Numbered from the stretch's first letter, positions 11,251-24,731 are shown. The stretch is DNA of 64,000 nucleotides from Epiperipatus broadwayi (GCA_028023455.1 JAQFVV010012477.1:308001-372000), one strand, 5' to 3'. Notes: generated by a model from the sequence alone, not told the origin. Numbers and translations: made by a program.

Positions 11251-13539
11251 ATATAAATATAACTGATGCTTTATTATATGTATAGAATACATCTATAAAT
11301 TAAAATTATAACATAAAACAAAAATTTTAAATAAGAATAAAATAGTCATTAATAATAAATTGAGGATTCATATTTACAAATATTTTATTGAGTGTAGTCC
11401 ATTCAATGAAAAAATAAAAATGATTTTAAAAAAAATTATGGTATCATATTTTATTATTTATATAAAATGAATAGTGAATGTCTGACTTTTCTTGCAATTA
11501 AATATATTTTGAACAATTTTTTTTTCAATAACTTTTTATAGAAACATAATGGTGGTCTCATTATTAAGAAACCATTTTCTTTCTAATTGTTTTGATGTTT
11601 TTAAGTCAATATCAACTCTAGCTATATTCAAACATTTTATAAATTGTTATCATTAAGATTGAAAAATGTTTTTAGGGTTCATCAAATTCAGAAAGGATAA
11701 CAAGAAAGAATAAAATATATGTGCTTTCAAAATAAACGAAAAAGTTTTTTTTTTAAAAAAAAAAGTGATTATGAACAGAGCTATGAGATGGATATGATCT
11801 TATATGACATTTCAATATAGAAAAATGGTTGCTTGATTATCCTAAAATCTTATAAATTTATATATTTTAAAGCGTTCTATGTTTATTTATATTTTAGTTA
11901 TTTGCATTTTTGTAAACAGCCTGTAATGATAAGCAATAATTACCAAGTAATATTAAATATTTTCTAGCTGCATTTTGCAATACTTTTTCTTTTACAGTAG
12001 AAAAATGACCATATCAATTTTTTAAGATTTTTAAATTTAATTATCTAGAACTACACCAATCATAAGTGTTCTATCACATTAGTCAATATATTTTAATGTA
12101 AATGGAATCTGAAATGACTGATATTTAAGTTCATATAGTCGAATTATTATATTTGGTTTACAAATGTGTGTACATTTTCTATATAGTTATAGCAGCCATG
12201 TTTTATAGCATGTATTTTTTTTTTACATTTCATTATATATCAATGTGATTTAATATATATATGTATATAATCAAATGATCTAAATATGATAATGGTGAAA
12301 AATAATTATTTTATTTACTTAATATTTATTTGCTTAATATATTCATTTTCAACTTTTTAAGTTGTTTATTTTTATGTATAAATTAATTTTTTTAGTTAAT
12401 TTTGAAATGGCCACCAGCTGTTTGCCTGAAACAATAATTGTTAATTTGAACATATTTTTTTTCTTATAAAGAAAAAAAAATACTGTGATTTGATATTATA
12501 TAATATTGTATAATTATGTGTAAATGGAAATACTTAATAAGAGGTTCTTTTGATGAAAGTGTTTTTCTGTATATATATATAGATTTAAATTATTCATAAT
12601 AAAAATCTAAAAATATATATTTTAAAAAAGAATTTTAATTATCCAATTAAAAGTAACATTTTTATTATCTCATTTGTATGTATCTTTTTAAAAAACTTAT
12701 AGATATGTTGTTCAACATTCTTCTTATGCTTAGTTAAGCAGAAAATAATTTTCTGAAAAGTTAAGATGTAAATAAATTTAGTCAAAAGTTTAAATATAAG
12801 ATTAATCCTATTATGCTCTATGAATACTTAATAATTAACAAAAAGTAAAAATCTGAGAAGTGTTTACAAGTGCATTTTCATCTGCATTTTAGTAATTATA
12901 ATAACAACAATAACTTATTTCATATATGAACTATTAAATATAAACTAATATTTATATAAAAAAACATGGTTATGAAGGAAAATTTTAGCAAAACAATTAT
13001 TTAATTTTAATGACAAATAAAATTTAGAACACACAGAAAAATATTTAATAAAATAAAAAAAAGATAACTAAAAATAAAAAATTGTAATATGTATAAACGC
13101 TGACTATTTATTTTTGTTTATACAAAGCATAATTGTATATCGTTCAAATTTTCAGTTTAGTACCTACAGATAAATATTAAAGATCTGTTAAAATTTTTCA
13201 AGGTTATTTTGACGTAAAAAATTTAATTATATTCTGTAATATCAAAATTAACATTGCAATGTAGTAGTCAAATATTGTGTGCAATAAAGTCTGATAATGT
13301 GTGTTACTACTGACAGAGTACTCTTTTTCATGCACTTTAATACTAACTACCATATGGTTGAGTTATAATTGATTATAAGAAAAAAGATATGACACAATTA
13401 TAATAAAAGTTATTTTATTAAAATATATAAATATTGATTAGTTTCGAGTCTTTGTAATTATAAGAGGATATTTTCTGTTAAGTATAATATCGTGAGATGT
13501 GTTTTTTTATTATTTTAAGTTAAAAATTTGATAGTAAAA
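11251..13539. other. A+T-rich sequence, no gene seen
   Basis: Homopolymer A/T runs and short AT microsatellites only; no repeat, RNA or coding feature recognised. Confidence 0.6.
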
Positions 13540-13731
13540 ATGGAGTTAAAATTGTCTTCCAGATGCAAAATTGGATTGAATCCAGTTATGGATATAAATA
13601 TCACCATTGATAATTGCAAATGTATAGAAATTTGCATCGTATACAATGATAATTCAGATTATAAAAAACGTACTATAATACAGGCAGAAGAAATGATTTG
13701 CTTATTAAAATCTTTATATGCAACAACCTGA
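13540..13731 (+). CDS. Small ORF, 63 codons, unknown
   Basis: An ATG at 13540 opens a 63-residue frame closed by TGA. The composition is more protein-like than neighbouring frames: mixed polar residues, and cysteines in a DNCKCIEICIVYND stretch. A loose resemblance to the fold-type pattern of PC4-like DNA-binding proteins (short beta-strand-like runs and a late basic KKRT turn) is my impression only. No splice or polyadenylation signal clearly belongs to it. It may equally be a chance frame or a transposon fragment. Confidence 0.2.
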   Translation: MELKLSSRCKIGLNPVMDINITIDNCKCIEICIVYNDNSDYKKRTIIQAEEMICLLKSLYATT

Positions 13732-13989
13732 ATTATCTGGTTACAAAATGTTTATTATTAGCCTGAAACTATTAAAGAATATTTTCAGTCATTGCTATAA
13801 AAAGTTACAGAGTAAATAATAAAATAGAAAAAAATATGTTATATATGTATGTATTTCTGGAACATTATTGAAATTAAAGTCAATTTTTAAATCACTGCGA
13901 AAAAGTTTAGTTTTTATGTTTACAATTGTCTTGGTTTTATTCTTGATCAGGAACCAATGTTGTAAATTATTGACTCTATGAAATAATAT

Positions 13990-14215
13990 AACATTTTCTG
14001 GAATATATAGATAGAAATAAGGAAAGAGGGATAAATCAATAAGTGGATAGATGTATTGATATTTGGATAGGTACACAGACAAATAGAATATATTAGTTGG
14101 TAAACTAATTAACATATTGGTGTATAAATAAATAGTTAATTAAATATATAGATAGGTATCTAGATAAATAAATAAACAGGATCAATAGGTAGATAAATAG
14201 AAAGATGGATATTGG
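13990..14215. repeat. Degraded GATA-type tetranucleotide tract
   Basis: Irregular ATAG/GATA/AAATA units continue for about 220 bp with many substitutions. This is an eroded relative of the intact (CTAT)n arrays at 26.0 and 37.8 kb. Confidence 0.65.
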
Positions 14216-17200
14216 TTTTTTTTTTATTACTAATAATTTTTTTTAAAAATATATATTTGTTTTTAAAAACAGTTCATGTAAAAGCAAGTCATTAAATATT
14301 CAGAGTCAAATAAGTGGGAAAAATTAACCAATAAGAATACTCCATTTGAAGTACATGAGCAAGCAAATGATATTTGTTGGGAAAAGTTTTTTTGGGAGGA
14401 AAGAAATCAGTTACAGATAGGAAAAATATAAACTAAGTAACTGAGTTTTATTCTGTTAAAAAAAAAATACTGAAGTTTTTTAAACCTTAATATTATTATT
14501 ATTTTTTTAAAAACAAAACAACAAGTAATTAAGGATGATAAATTTAAGGACTTTAAATATTATAATAGGAATTTTTGAGTAAGATGAACAGCTAAAACAA
14601 ATGAAATCTTTGCTGTCTAAAAACAACCATCAATAAAGTCATTGAGTATTCTAAAATCGTTATATTAAGAAAATAAACCAATGGAATGAAAAAAGTGTAT
14701 ATGCATACAAATGTTTTACCAGGAAATATCAACACAGAAGGAATGAACTGTAAGTAATATGTTAATATATAATTATAGGATTAAGCAAGATCAAATATGT
14801 AGATTTTTTAAATGCCATCATATTTATGAAAGACTAAAATTAAATAGATACATGAATAATAGAAAAATAAGTTGTGACAAAGCTGAAGATATGATTATGA
14901 AGATTATTCAAATTAAGTTAAAAATAAACCTGAATGAAAATATTTGTGTATTAAAAAATGTGGTTAATATTCAAATGCAAGTTATTAATGTTTCTCTGAA
15001 TAAAAATTTTGCAAGAAGAAAAAAATTAAATGGATTCTCATCAGTGAACTTAACTTTTAAGTATAAGGAAAATTTTATGATAAACTATAGATAGGGTTCA
15101 ATGGAAATGGGATATTCTGACTAAGGATTATATTTATAAAGAAAAAATATATAGTTATTTACTGGGAGATTGAAATATTTAATTATTAGTACTGTCTATG
15201 GGAAAAAAACAATATGTAAAGAAAGAAAAAAGTAAAATAAAGCATGATCAGTAGCATTAACTTTCAGAAAAATCCCAACTATGTTGAAAATAATTTCATT
15301 GTATTATGTTTAAGAAGATGATGCAATCTGTGATCTTTTACATGTAAATATTACAAAGGAATACATTGAAAATAATATGAAGATCAGTATTACCAATGCA
15401 AAATGGAGCTAGTAAAATATATCACATAGATGAAAAATAATCTGCGATCTTTAAAAAAAAAAGGTAAACCTGGTAAATAACACGAGGGCATTAAAAATTC
15501 CATAGTTTTACTAGTGTTCAGATAAATATAAAAGAAGAAAAAGGGATAAGAAGATTGGTATGTGACAAGTAGGAAGCATGAAAAGAGAGAAAAACAATTG
15601 TGATATTATTAAAAAAATTTGTCTTTTTTATAGAAACTTGTATGTTCAAAAGAAAATAAACGAATAATATAATTATTTGAATATAGAGTTTAGTTCACAT
15701 TTTAAAATAATAATTATTAATATGGGGTGGGGGGGGATAAATCAAGAGATAGGCAAATCAATAATTAACATAATTTGTTTATCTGTGCTATTAATGATAT
15801 AAAGTTTTATTTGATTAAATGTCATTAAACTATTAAGATAATGATTTATATGTTATGAGCTGATAAATTACACACACAAAAATGGTATAGGAAAATATTA
15901 CAAAAAGGAGGTACTATTAAATAACAAATTAAAAATTTGATGTGATGTTGAATTATTAATTTTGTAGTAGCATTATAATATAGTTAGAGAATTTAATTTA
16001 TAAGTCTTCATGAACAGTATTTATAATACAGGCATAAGACAAATAGAAATTTTAAATCGGAAAGTATGACTTAAATTATTAGATAAGGTTGGGATAAATA
16101 TTTTTTACTTGATGCAGATAGCACTAGGGAGTGGCTTATATACATTCAGCAAATAATCTGAATGGTAAATAATGATTCTTGGAGGAAGAGATAAATATTC
16201 AGATCGGATATGACAAAGGATAAACGGTATTTATTATAGTTTTATGGTATCATTAAGTGATAAACCCATAAGAAAATTAAGTAAGGTAAATGGAGAGATT
16301 AAATGGCTAATATCAGAAAATAAATACAGATAAAATGTAATCGGTCATAATATTATAATAAAATTATTTTACTTAAGACTAAATTTTTTTTTTTAATTTT
16401 TTGTTTTCTTTACAATTTATGAAGTGTAATTAATGAAAAAGGGTGGTTATTAAAAAAGAGATTGATTGTTTAAGACACACATTATTTGATAATACAAGTA
16501 ACAAAGTTCAATATCACATAATATTTGATTGTATTATCAAGACATTATATTTTGAATAGTTCATCGCAAGTAAGGCGAATATAAATGTTTACTTCTTTTA
16601 CTTATATTATTATTTTATATTGTTATATAAATTTTTCCATTGTTTTGATGATAATTAATTTATTAATTCTATTGCATTATTACATTTTGTACATAATATG
16701 TTATTAAAATTAACGTTTAAAGTTACACTAAGTGTCTAAAGTTGCATTTATTTTGTTGGGAATCATCATTACCACCGTGAACAGAGAGTATTAATTGTCA
16801 TATGCATATTAACCAAAAATATGATTTGAAATTTTGAAGAAACATTGATCCAGCATAATATATTTTATTACAATTATCTAGGTAAATATTTATTAAATTG
16901 AATATTAAATTATTGCAAACTGCTTTGAAAACATCATTCATCACTCAAATACATTGCAAATGTAATAAAGTATATTTATTGTTAAGAAATCATATTAGGA
17001 ATTAGTTTTTATTTAATGTTCAACATTATGATTACAATTAAAATAAAAATAGTGGTTTATTATTCAATAATAAAGACCATAAAATAAAATCGTGATATAG
17101 GTATAATTATAGAAAAATATGAATCATCTTTAAAATGTCACACTCCCTATAGAGTTGAGTAAAATCCCTCCTGATATTTTATAGGTGGTATAAATAATTA

Positions 17201-17479
17201 ATTAAAATCAATGATAATCTTGAGGTCTCCTTAGAATAATATTGTTATTATTGTTATTCTTAATGATAGTGTTATAAAACTAATAATAAAAGATTACCAT
17301 ACAATAAAATAATTAGACAAACTATTGAGTAGGTTAATTTTACAATTATAGATATTTTATTCTATTTATTTAAGCATTATTGCTAGTCATGAAAGTATTT
17401 GGATACTGAATAATGAGGAGTCTCTAAGTATTTTTATGCCATTGAATAAATACTTTAGTATGTTAAAGGGTAAGTAATC
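14216..17479. other. Purine-rich plus strand, no clear gene; possible eroded LINE 5' part
   Basis: The plus strand is noticeably purine-rich over much of this interval, as in the LINE relic that follows. A 111-codon frame at 14759-15094 is basic and Asn/Lys/Ile-rich, with no recognised domain. It could be the remains of ORF1 or of the 5' part of the LINE at 17.5 kb, but nothing in the sequence proves it. A (G)n patch lies at about 15724-15736. Confidence 0.35.
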
Positions 17480-18720
17480 ATGTTAATAGGATAGATGAGT
17501 CTCACAATTGTTAATATTGACTAAATATAGTTGAGAAAATGGTAAGAGTATTAAATGGTATATGGATAAAGTCATAACATAGCCTAATGTAATGATAATT
17601 AATACTGGGGGAAGAGAAGACAAAGAATTTTTATTGGTGAATATAAAGTTAAGTGTGGTGAAAAGATATAACTATTTGGGAATCATATTAAGTAGTCAGA
17701 CAAACTGCTTGAATGAATGGGAGAAAATATAAATAAAGCAAAGAAAAGAAAGAGATTGATAAAGAAATTAACAGTTTTCATGAAATAAATATGAGGTAGC
17801 TAGAATTGTATGGAAGGGAGTGTCAGTAGGAGGATTAACATATGGTAACAATGCATTATGTGTTAGTAAAGGAGTATTAGATTATTTGGAAAAATAATTA
17901 GACAAATAGAAAGACATGCACTAAATGCAGATGTGTTGATGGCAAAGAAGGCAATTCAATGAGAAATGGGATGGTCAAATTGTTATATGATTGATGCAAA
18001 ATACAAAATGAAAATGTTCAGGAGATTGCAGTTTATGGATAATAAAAGAATAGCCAAAATAGTATTTAATTGGGTTACAAATAAAGGGTAGGTAACAAGA
18101 TGGGTGAGAAAGGTAATGCAGTATGCAGAAGATTTGTATAAAGAATTTATGTCACTATACTTCCACAAAAGGTTAGGTGATTGTGTTAGGAGAATTGTTG
18201 AGTGTTATAGTCATAAGGAATGGCATAGAGGAATAGATGAATTAATAAAAAAATAGGGAGTTGGAGAGATGGAGAACTAGTATGGATAGTAACAAGAGTT
18301 TAAATATATATAGAAGTAAAGGGAATATTGTGTGTGAGTTAATTTATGATAATAGCAAGGAAAGTTGTTTACTGTCTAAGGCTTGAACAGGATCTTTAGC
18401 CATAGGTGATTATACATGTAAATGGAAAAATGTGGGTCATTTAGTCTGCAAGTTGTGTAAGGAAGGCATGGAAAATATTAGGCATCTATTAATTGAATGT
18501 AAATGCCTGAAAATAGGAAGGATACAAATAATAAAGTTGTAGAAGAATAAATATAAGGAAAGCAATTATACAGAAAGTATGTTATTGATTTTCACACTGG
18601 GTTTGGAAAAAGATAAGGCAGATTTAGATATAAAAGCAATGGAGTTGACAAAGATTGTTAATGGAAATTGGATGGAGCATGATATGGGAAAATTTAGGTT
18701 GGGAAATAGAAAGGGAAGGT
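17480..18720 (+). pseudogene. Decayed non-LTR retrotransposon, C-terminal part
   Basis: Plus-strand frames, broken by many stops and frameshifts, give KLSVVKRYNYLGIILSS, which matches the late RT motif of LINEs (V..ykYLGv.l). This is followed by a helical region including IDAKYKMKMFRRLQFM and by LVCKLCKEGMENIRHLLIEC, the CxxC...H...C knuckle found at the C-terminus of many LINE proteins. The order and spacing agree with the last third of a LINE ORF2. The catalytic FADD box is not preserved. The clade cannot be assigned by eye, but it is not the RTE-like type seen at 36 and 58 kb. Confidence 0.7.
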
Positions 18721-19795
18721 AAAGTGACTAATCAGTTTTTCTGGGCATAGTTGCTGAGAGATTCCTGAATTTGTATAAAGAGAAATTTAAATTACAGTGA
18801 TCAAAAAGTTGATGATGATAAATGCTACTTGCTAGAACCAAGGAGGGAAAGAGATCTTTGACATTTTTCAGACAATTAAGGGATATAATAAAGAAACATA
18901 CTTTAGCCAACAAGTAAAATAAATAATTTTAAAGTTTATTAAATTTAATAAAAATATGTTAGTTAAACATAACATAAAAGTTTGACTTAAATTACCCAAG
19001 TTTCTTTGTCTGAGACTGTATGAGAATACTTTGGCATATAAGTTTGTTTTTCATCTAGATGTAAAGGAATTTATAATTTTTTTTCTCCCAGTGATTTATT
19101 TAAACAAATTACATTTTCCATAATTTAGAGATTTAAAAAAAAACAATCTTGTAAAAGTCATCAAGCAGATGGAGTCAGCTTTCCCTCAAACCCAGCAAAA
19201 CATCAGAACATAATAAAAATGTTATATACCTGCAAACACTCATAAGAAATTATTACAAATATGCCTCTTAAGGTTAACCCCAACAAGCAAAGAAAAGAGA
19301 TTATGATTTTAGATAATCTTAAATAGAAAAAACAATATCTCTACTGTTTAAGAAAAACAGAACAATACCATTGATAAATCGTTAGCCAAAAAATTTACAC
19401 TCTGCAAAAAATGCAAACACAGATTAACTACATTATCTTCAATAAATAAATAAGGAACAGGTGAGTTTAAAAAACAACTAGTATCTGCCAAAGCTTTTAA
19501 CAATAGTTAATAATATAAAAAGAGAAACAATGATTCTAAAATATTAACATGCAATACACACTCTGACCAAAAAATTTAAACATATAAAATCTAAAACTAA
19601 GAATCTATGATTAAAATTTCATTAAAATAATATATGCCATAAAAGAAATATTTATCTAACTTATTAAAAATAATTGTTCATATTGCTTTTGTATCAATCT
19701 GAGACTTAAGCAAACACATTTTATCTCTTGTTATAATATGAAAATGTTTATTTACTTTCAAGGCATAATTTTCCATCTGGCTGATTTTATTCCAG
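18721..19795. other. No gene seen
   Basis: A+T-rich sequence between the LINE relic and the candidate exon. The last ~100 bases are richer in T and include the polypyrimidine part of the proposed acceptor. Confidence 0.5.
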
Positions 19796-19997
19796 TGGGG
19801 TATGCACAGTTTATTTCTATCTACAGTTCATTACAAAGGTTCGGATTTTCATTCATCTGGTTGGGAGTATGAAGGCAGTATTCAGGATCAGTTCTGGATT
19901 AGGGCATTAAGGCATGTTCATGGTGATGCAATTTTGAGCTCCAGGGTTCACTCTTTAGATGGCTTAGCACTGCATATTTTTACAAAGGTTCTTCAAG
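19796..19997 (+). CDS. Candidate internal exon of an unidentified host gene
   Basis: A 202-bp open block of clearly higher G+C and normal amino-acid composition is bounded by a possible 3' splice site (TTTTATTCCAG, ending at 19795) and a 5' splice site (AAG|GTAGGT at 19998). Inside, one frame is open throughout and reads, among other things, SSGWEYEGSIQDQFWIRALR and HGDAILSSRVHSLDG. The W, G, D and H content is unlike the simple Ile/Asn/Lys frames around it. Alternative acceptors at CACAG (19809) or TACAG (19824) are possible. I do not recognise the protein. No neighbouring exon was found within several kb, which is normal for a large-intron genome. A conserved transposon-derived frame is the main alternative. 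Confidence 0.5.
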
Positions 19998-20655
19998 GTA
20001 GGTAGTTTCTGCATTTTGAATGAATGGTTTCCTTTAGCATTAATCAAGCAATAAGAAAATGACAATTCAATATTCTCTTAATGTTCTGAATTTCATGGTT
20101 CACAGCAAAAATAATTTTTGCTTTAGATAACTTTGCTACACAATTAAAAAATATAAAATCTAGAGATCAGCAGTCTGCCATCAGAAAATATACAAATTAT
20201 AATAATAACAGTCAAAAACATAGAGCTTTTATACAAAATTGTTATCTCCTACCTAATCTTGATTACAAATTTAAACAGGGTTAATAATCTTTTCTTTCAT
20301 TAGATTTTAATTAAAAAGTTTATAACCAGGGCTCACTTTATTATTTATCCCATTTTAGAAAATGAGTTTCTGCTTTTTAAAATAGATTAAAATCAAAATG
20401 CAAAAGAAAATAATTATTTTAATTAAAAGTCTTTTCGATTTAAAATTCTATAATTTGCAAAATATTATTGAATATGTGAGCTATAGCACGTATGCTTAAT
20501 AAAATAAAATACAAATTTTTTTAAATACAATTTTCTTTTAAAATCTTTATAACTTATACATTTTGGTTTTGATTTTTTGATGGTTGCTTTTGAAGCGAAT
20601 AAAGCACCTGGTTCAATATATATATATTTATAATGTTTTCACAGTTATATGATAA
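19998..20655. other. No gene seen (possible intron)
   Basis: A+T-rich sequence downstream of the candidate donor site; no further exon recognised. Confidence 0.4.
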
Positions 20656-20960
20656 ATAAAATAGTTTTTGGGATTAACAGTGTGTTAGTTTGGATTATTT
20701 CCCAATATTTTGAGACAAAATAGCATTTACCATTGACAAGGTTACTTTTTCAAAGAAAAACTGTTAGTTTTGAAATAATAACGAGATTGATAGTGAGGTA
20801 AAGAATGAGATTGAGCATGAAGTAGTTAAGCATTCTTCATAACTATTTGAGATCTAATGGTTTTTCTTTGAAAAAGTAACAATAACAATGACAGATGCTA
20901 TTTTGAAACATTGGGAATTAATCAAAACTAACACATGGTTTAACCCAAGAACTGTTTTAT
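20656..20960. repeat. Foldback element, ~105-bp arms
   Basis: The left arm (about 20656-20770) and the right arm (about 20855-20960) are reverse complements with moderate divergence. Shared landmarks are TTTTCTTTGAAAAAGTAAC, GTGTTAGTTT and AACAGTT. The ~85-bp spacer has no ORF. An old non-autonomous MITE-like element. Confidence 0.8.
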
Positions 20961-20968
20961 ATATATAT

Positions 20969-21027
20969 GCAAATTTATAAATAAATATTTAAATACTGTA
21001 TTTTTAAATATTTATTTATAAATTTGC
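20969..21027. repeat. Perfect hairpin, 25-bp arms, 9-nt loop
   Basis: The 25 bases at 20969-20993 are the exact reverse complement of 21003-21027. It begins GCAAATTTATAAAT and lies directly beside the foldback at 20.66-20.96 kb. Confidence 0.85.
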
Positions 21028-21289
21028 GTATATTATTTTGAAGAAATACAGACATCGATTTATAATATTATATATATATGTGTGTGTGTGTAAAGATAAT
21101 ATTAAAAAAATATATACTTATGTGTTTGAACAAATAAAGTTTTAATAAATATGATTTATTAGTTATTATATATATATATATGTGTGAGCTTTGAAATTTC
21201 AATAAAAGCTGAATACACATATTTCAGAAAATAGAATGAAGAGTCAGATATGAGTGTGTGAATAAATTAGAAGATTTAAAAATTGATAT

Positions 21290-21530
21290 ATACATGAATG
21301 ATGCTACAAAGATACACCATTAAAAATTTAACACTTAAGTGGAATTGGACAGGACATTTTTTTAGAAGAAATGAAAATAATAATTGAAGTTATAAACTGA
21401 ATTGGAAGTAATTATGGAAGACATAAGAAAAGATCATTGAGAGATAGATTGATGAGATAAGAAAGTTTATTGCAGTAACATGGAGGATTAAAGAAATTCA
21501 ATTTTAGAGAGAACTGATAAATAATTAATC
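21290..21530 (+). pseudogene. RTE-like LINE 3'-end scrap
   Basis: The frame gives LKWNWTGHFFRRNENNNW, then a basic stretch, then IDEIRKFIAVTW. This matches the C-terminal end of RTE-type ('craniofacial development protein 2-like') LINE proteins, whose pattern is WxGHxxRxxDNRW ... RGRPxxRWxDDIxxxAGxxW. Stops interrupt it. The better-preserved equivalent is at 36055-36357 on the opposite strand. Confidence 0.65.
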
Positions 21531-21608
21531 AATAAGGATTGAAGATAATGTAATATATTTATATTTTTTATTCTGTAATAAATTGTTTTTCTCTTCACTA
21601 GTAAAAAT

Positions 21609-21840
21609 TGTAATTATAAATAGACTTTTTTCGCATGCGTGAGTGAAGTTATAATGTGTAATAGGTCTGCTTAGCGCTTGCTTTCGAGATTTAATGTTCA
21701 AATCTCATACTCATAGCTTTGTGAATAAAGACTGTTGCGATTTATTGTATTGTACATTAAATCTCAAAAGCGCTAAGCAGACCTATTACACATTATAGTA
21801 TAAATATAGCTTCACCCACGCATGCGAAAAAAGTCGCATA
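21609..21840. repeat. MITE-like palindrome with GACTTTTTTCGCATGCG ends
   Basis: The left arm (about 21609-21700) and the right arm (about 21752-21840) are nearly exact reverse complements. They include TCTGCTTAGCGCTT and an internal GCATGC. The spacer of about 50 bp is noncoding. The core element ends GACTTTTTTCGC...GCGAAAAAAGTC at 21622 and 21835. G+C is higher than the flanks, suggesting a younger insertion. Confidence 0.85.
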
Positions 21841-24583
21841 TTTATAATTTCTTATTCTGATAAACTTTATCAAAATGGTACATTTTATTTTATTTTTAGC
21901 AGTTTAGAAGTATTTTGTAATTCTTTTTTGGATATGTGTATTTTTTAATATAAAAGTTATCAGTGTTTAAATAAAATAAAACTTGAATTTTATATAAATA
22001 GTTTTATATAAAAATGTAAATCAGTTTTTTTTTTTTTTTACTGTTTTTAATTAATAATTTAAAAAAGAGATATAAACATTGTGTATTTAGTAAAAATTTT
22101 AATATAAAAACATTGTTAGTTTGTTTGCTTTCAAATTAAAAAATGTTCAAATAAATAGGAAAACTAATATTGGAAAAATTCAAGTAATATTATTATAAAA
22201 AATATATAGAAAAATATATTTTATTTGTCTAAAGCTATAAAACGATAAGATGAAATGAAAACTTAGTACTAGTATTTACTAGTACTAAAAATTTTATTAT
22301 AGAATAATTATTTTTCCATTATAAAACAATATCAAGTGTTTAATTACTTTTTATGGTGGTGGTCAAATCATAGTCTCAGATGATGAAGATCTATGGTATT
22401 ATGGAGGAGCTGTCTCATATCTGGTATGAATTTTTTTACAATATACTATTTACATTTTTTTTACTAGTCAATTTATTAACTCAATTTTTTTTCCATATAA
22501 GGAATAGATAAAAAACACTGTGAATAGTCATCAGTTATATTTGATCAAACTATCTAAAAAAACAATTACTTTCAAATATTTTGAAAAAAAAATCATTTAC
22601 TCAATAATATTCAATTTGTGTTTTTGATTTATGACCATGTTATAAATGTGGGAAGCCCTATAGAGAACAACTCTAACTACATGAGACAATGAATTAAAAT
22701 TGTAAAAATTAGTTTATTAAATGTAGCTATTTTAAAAAATTTTGCTTTAAGTAAAACGTTAATATTTTATAATTTAAAATATGTTTGTTAGTTACTGTGA
22801 GTGGTTAAAAAAGATATTTGTTTTGTAAATAAGACAGTTTACATTAATTACATACTTTTCATAAATTCATACCAAAACATATCCTTTGGGATATAATATT
22901 AATCAGTGTAGAGTGCACTGTTTAATGTTTTTACTTGGGAGATTCAGCAGAAGTTTTGGTACATTGAACCTAAAATATGTATGATGTTTGAATTTTTTAA
23001 AATTAAAAATCATATTTTTATAGATGGCAGAATCCAAAGAACACAAAAGTCTTGATAATCCATTAGTTATGACAGAAATTTTATGTATGAGTGTGGGTGA
23101 ATTATATATATGGTGCACTAGATGGTACTATTGTTATGGAAATGATTGCTAACTTATAAATTACTATGTATCAATCACATGATTATACTGTTGGAAAAGA
23201 AAACATAAAAAAAACATTAATTAATGACCAAAAACTCTAGAGCAAACGTTCAAATAGACACTATTATATTTTGGTTCATTATCAAAATTAGCAATGTCCA
23301 AAGCATTCTTATTTTTTTTTTTTCTTATTTTATGTGGTTTATTAAAGATAATGCAATTTTTTTTAGAGTAATACAAAATTATGTTAAAAATACATTAAAC
23401 TATTTTATTATTGAATATTTGCTTAAAATATTTAACTATATGTGTATATAAAAATAATAAGTTGATTATAAAATGACTGCAATACTTTGAATGTAAAAAT
23501 ATTAATATATCAGTTAACTTGTATTTTTATATTTAAAGGTTTTGGGTAAATAGTGTTTTTTTAATGCTTTTCCTTAACTTAGAATATTTTGCTTGTTTGT
23601 TCATTTAGGTCAAACTATGTAATTGATTTTTAACATACATCTATCAAAGAGATTCTCTTCAAATTTTATACACATGTAAGATATCAATGGTAATGCAATA
23701 TGGCATTGTAATATACCAGTGGTAATGTGCTATATTTTAAATTTCATTAATATTGGTTCATTAAGTTTTAAATGATTTTTAAAAATACACTTTCATTGAA
23801 CTTATGATTAATTCTCAAAAAGCATTTACTGATAATTAAGAGAACAAAAACAAAGAAATGAAAGGTGATGAGTTAATTTTTTTTAATTTTTCAACATATC
23901 TTTTTTTTGTTTAAATGATGCTTTCATAAACTCAAAAAACTTGTAAACAAGTTTTAATGCATGGAAATTTGATTATTTACATTCTCAATTTTTAAATTTG
24001 AATAAAAATAGTCACAAAATGTTAGCTGCAAGATGTCCAAATACTATAAAATAAAAGGTAATGTTTTATTTAATTTGAGTAGTAATATGCTAAAAAAACA
24101 TTTTTTTTCTTTAATCACAATATTGATTGTTATATGCAAATTGGAATAAAAGCATAAAACATTTATAAATAAATTAATTGAGATTGAATTAATTAAAGTA
24201 CAAATAATTGTTTTTTTTTTTTTTAGTTTTTAGTGCATTACCCATCAAGTTAAATAAACATATTTTTAATAATATATATATATTAGTAAAAATCAGTCAT
24301 ATGTCACATGACCTATATAGCTTGTATTACGCTCGTTATATATATATCATTAATACAATAATTTATAATTAAGTAAATTTTAATGAAATAGGAAAGTGTT
24401 TATTAAGAATTACATTTAAAATGTAATAAAAATTGTAAATAAATTAATCTGTTTGATACTAGTATTTTGCTATTTAGGATATAAAAGTAATTTATCATAA
24501 AGATAATAAAATAAAATTAAAACATAATGAAATTAAAAATACTAATAATGTGTAACTTTTTTCTTATTTTCTACATTATGTTT
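21841..24583. other. No gene seen; small perfect hairpin at 22264-22287
   Basis: A+T-rich throughout with long T runs (for example 22026-22039). The frames at 22903-23118 (minus) and 23224-23451 (plus) are simple-composition and unrecognised. TTAGTACTAGT and its complement form an 11-bp hairpin at 22264-22287. Confidence 0.55.
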
Positions 24584-24731
24584 GTAATATATAGGGTATA
24601 TGAGCACAGACTTTCAGATGACCACTCTATCAAATAACACTGATACACTCAAGCACATATATGCTGAAAAGATAGCGTATCAGTGGTTACGGGTCATCTG
24701 AAAGTCTGTGCTCATATACCCTATATATTAC
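24584..24731. repeat. Short MITE-like palindrome, 148 bp
   Basis: Arms at 24584-24646 and 24677-24731 are reverse complements and are almost identical over GAGCACAGACTTTCAGATGAC. A ~30-nt loop separates them. The high arm identity suggests a recent element or recent conversion. Confidence 0.85.
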
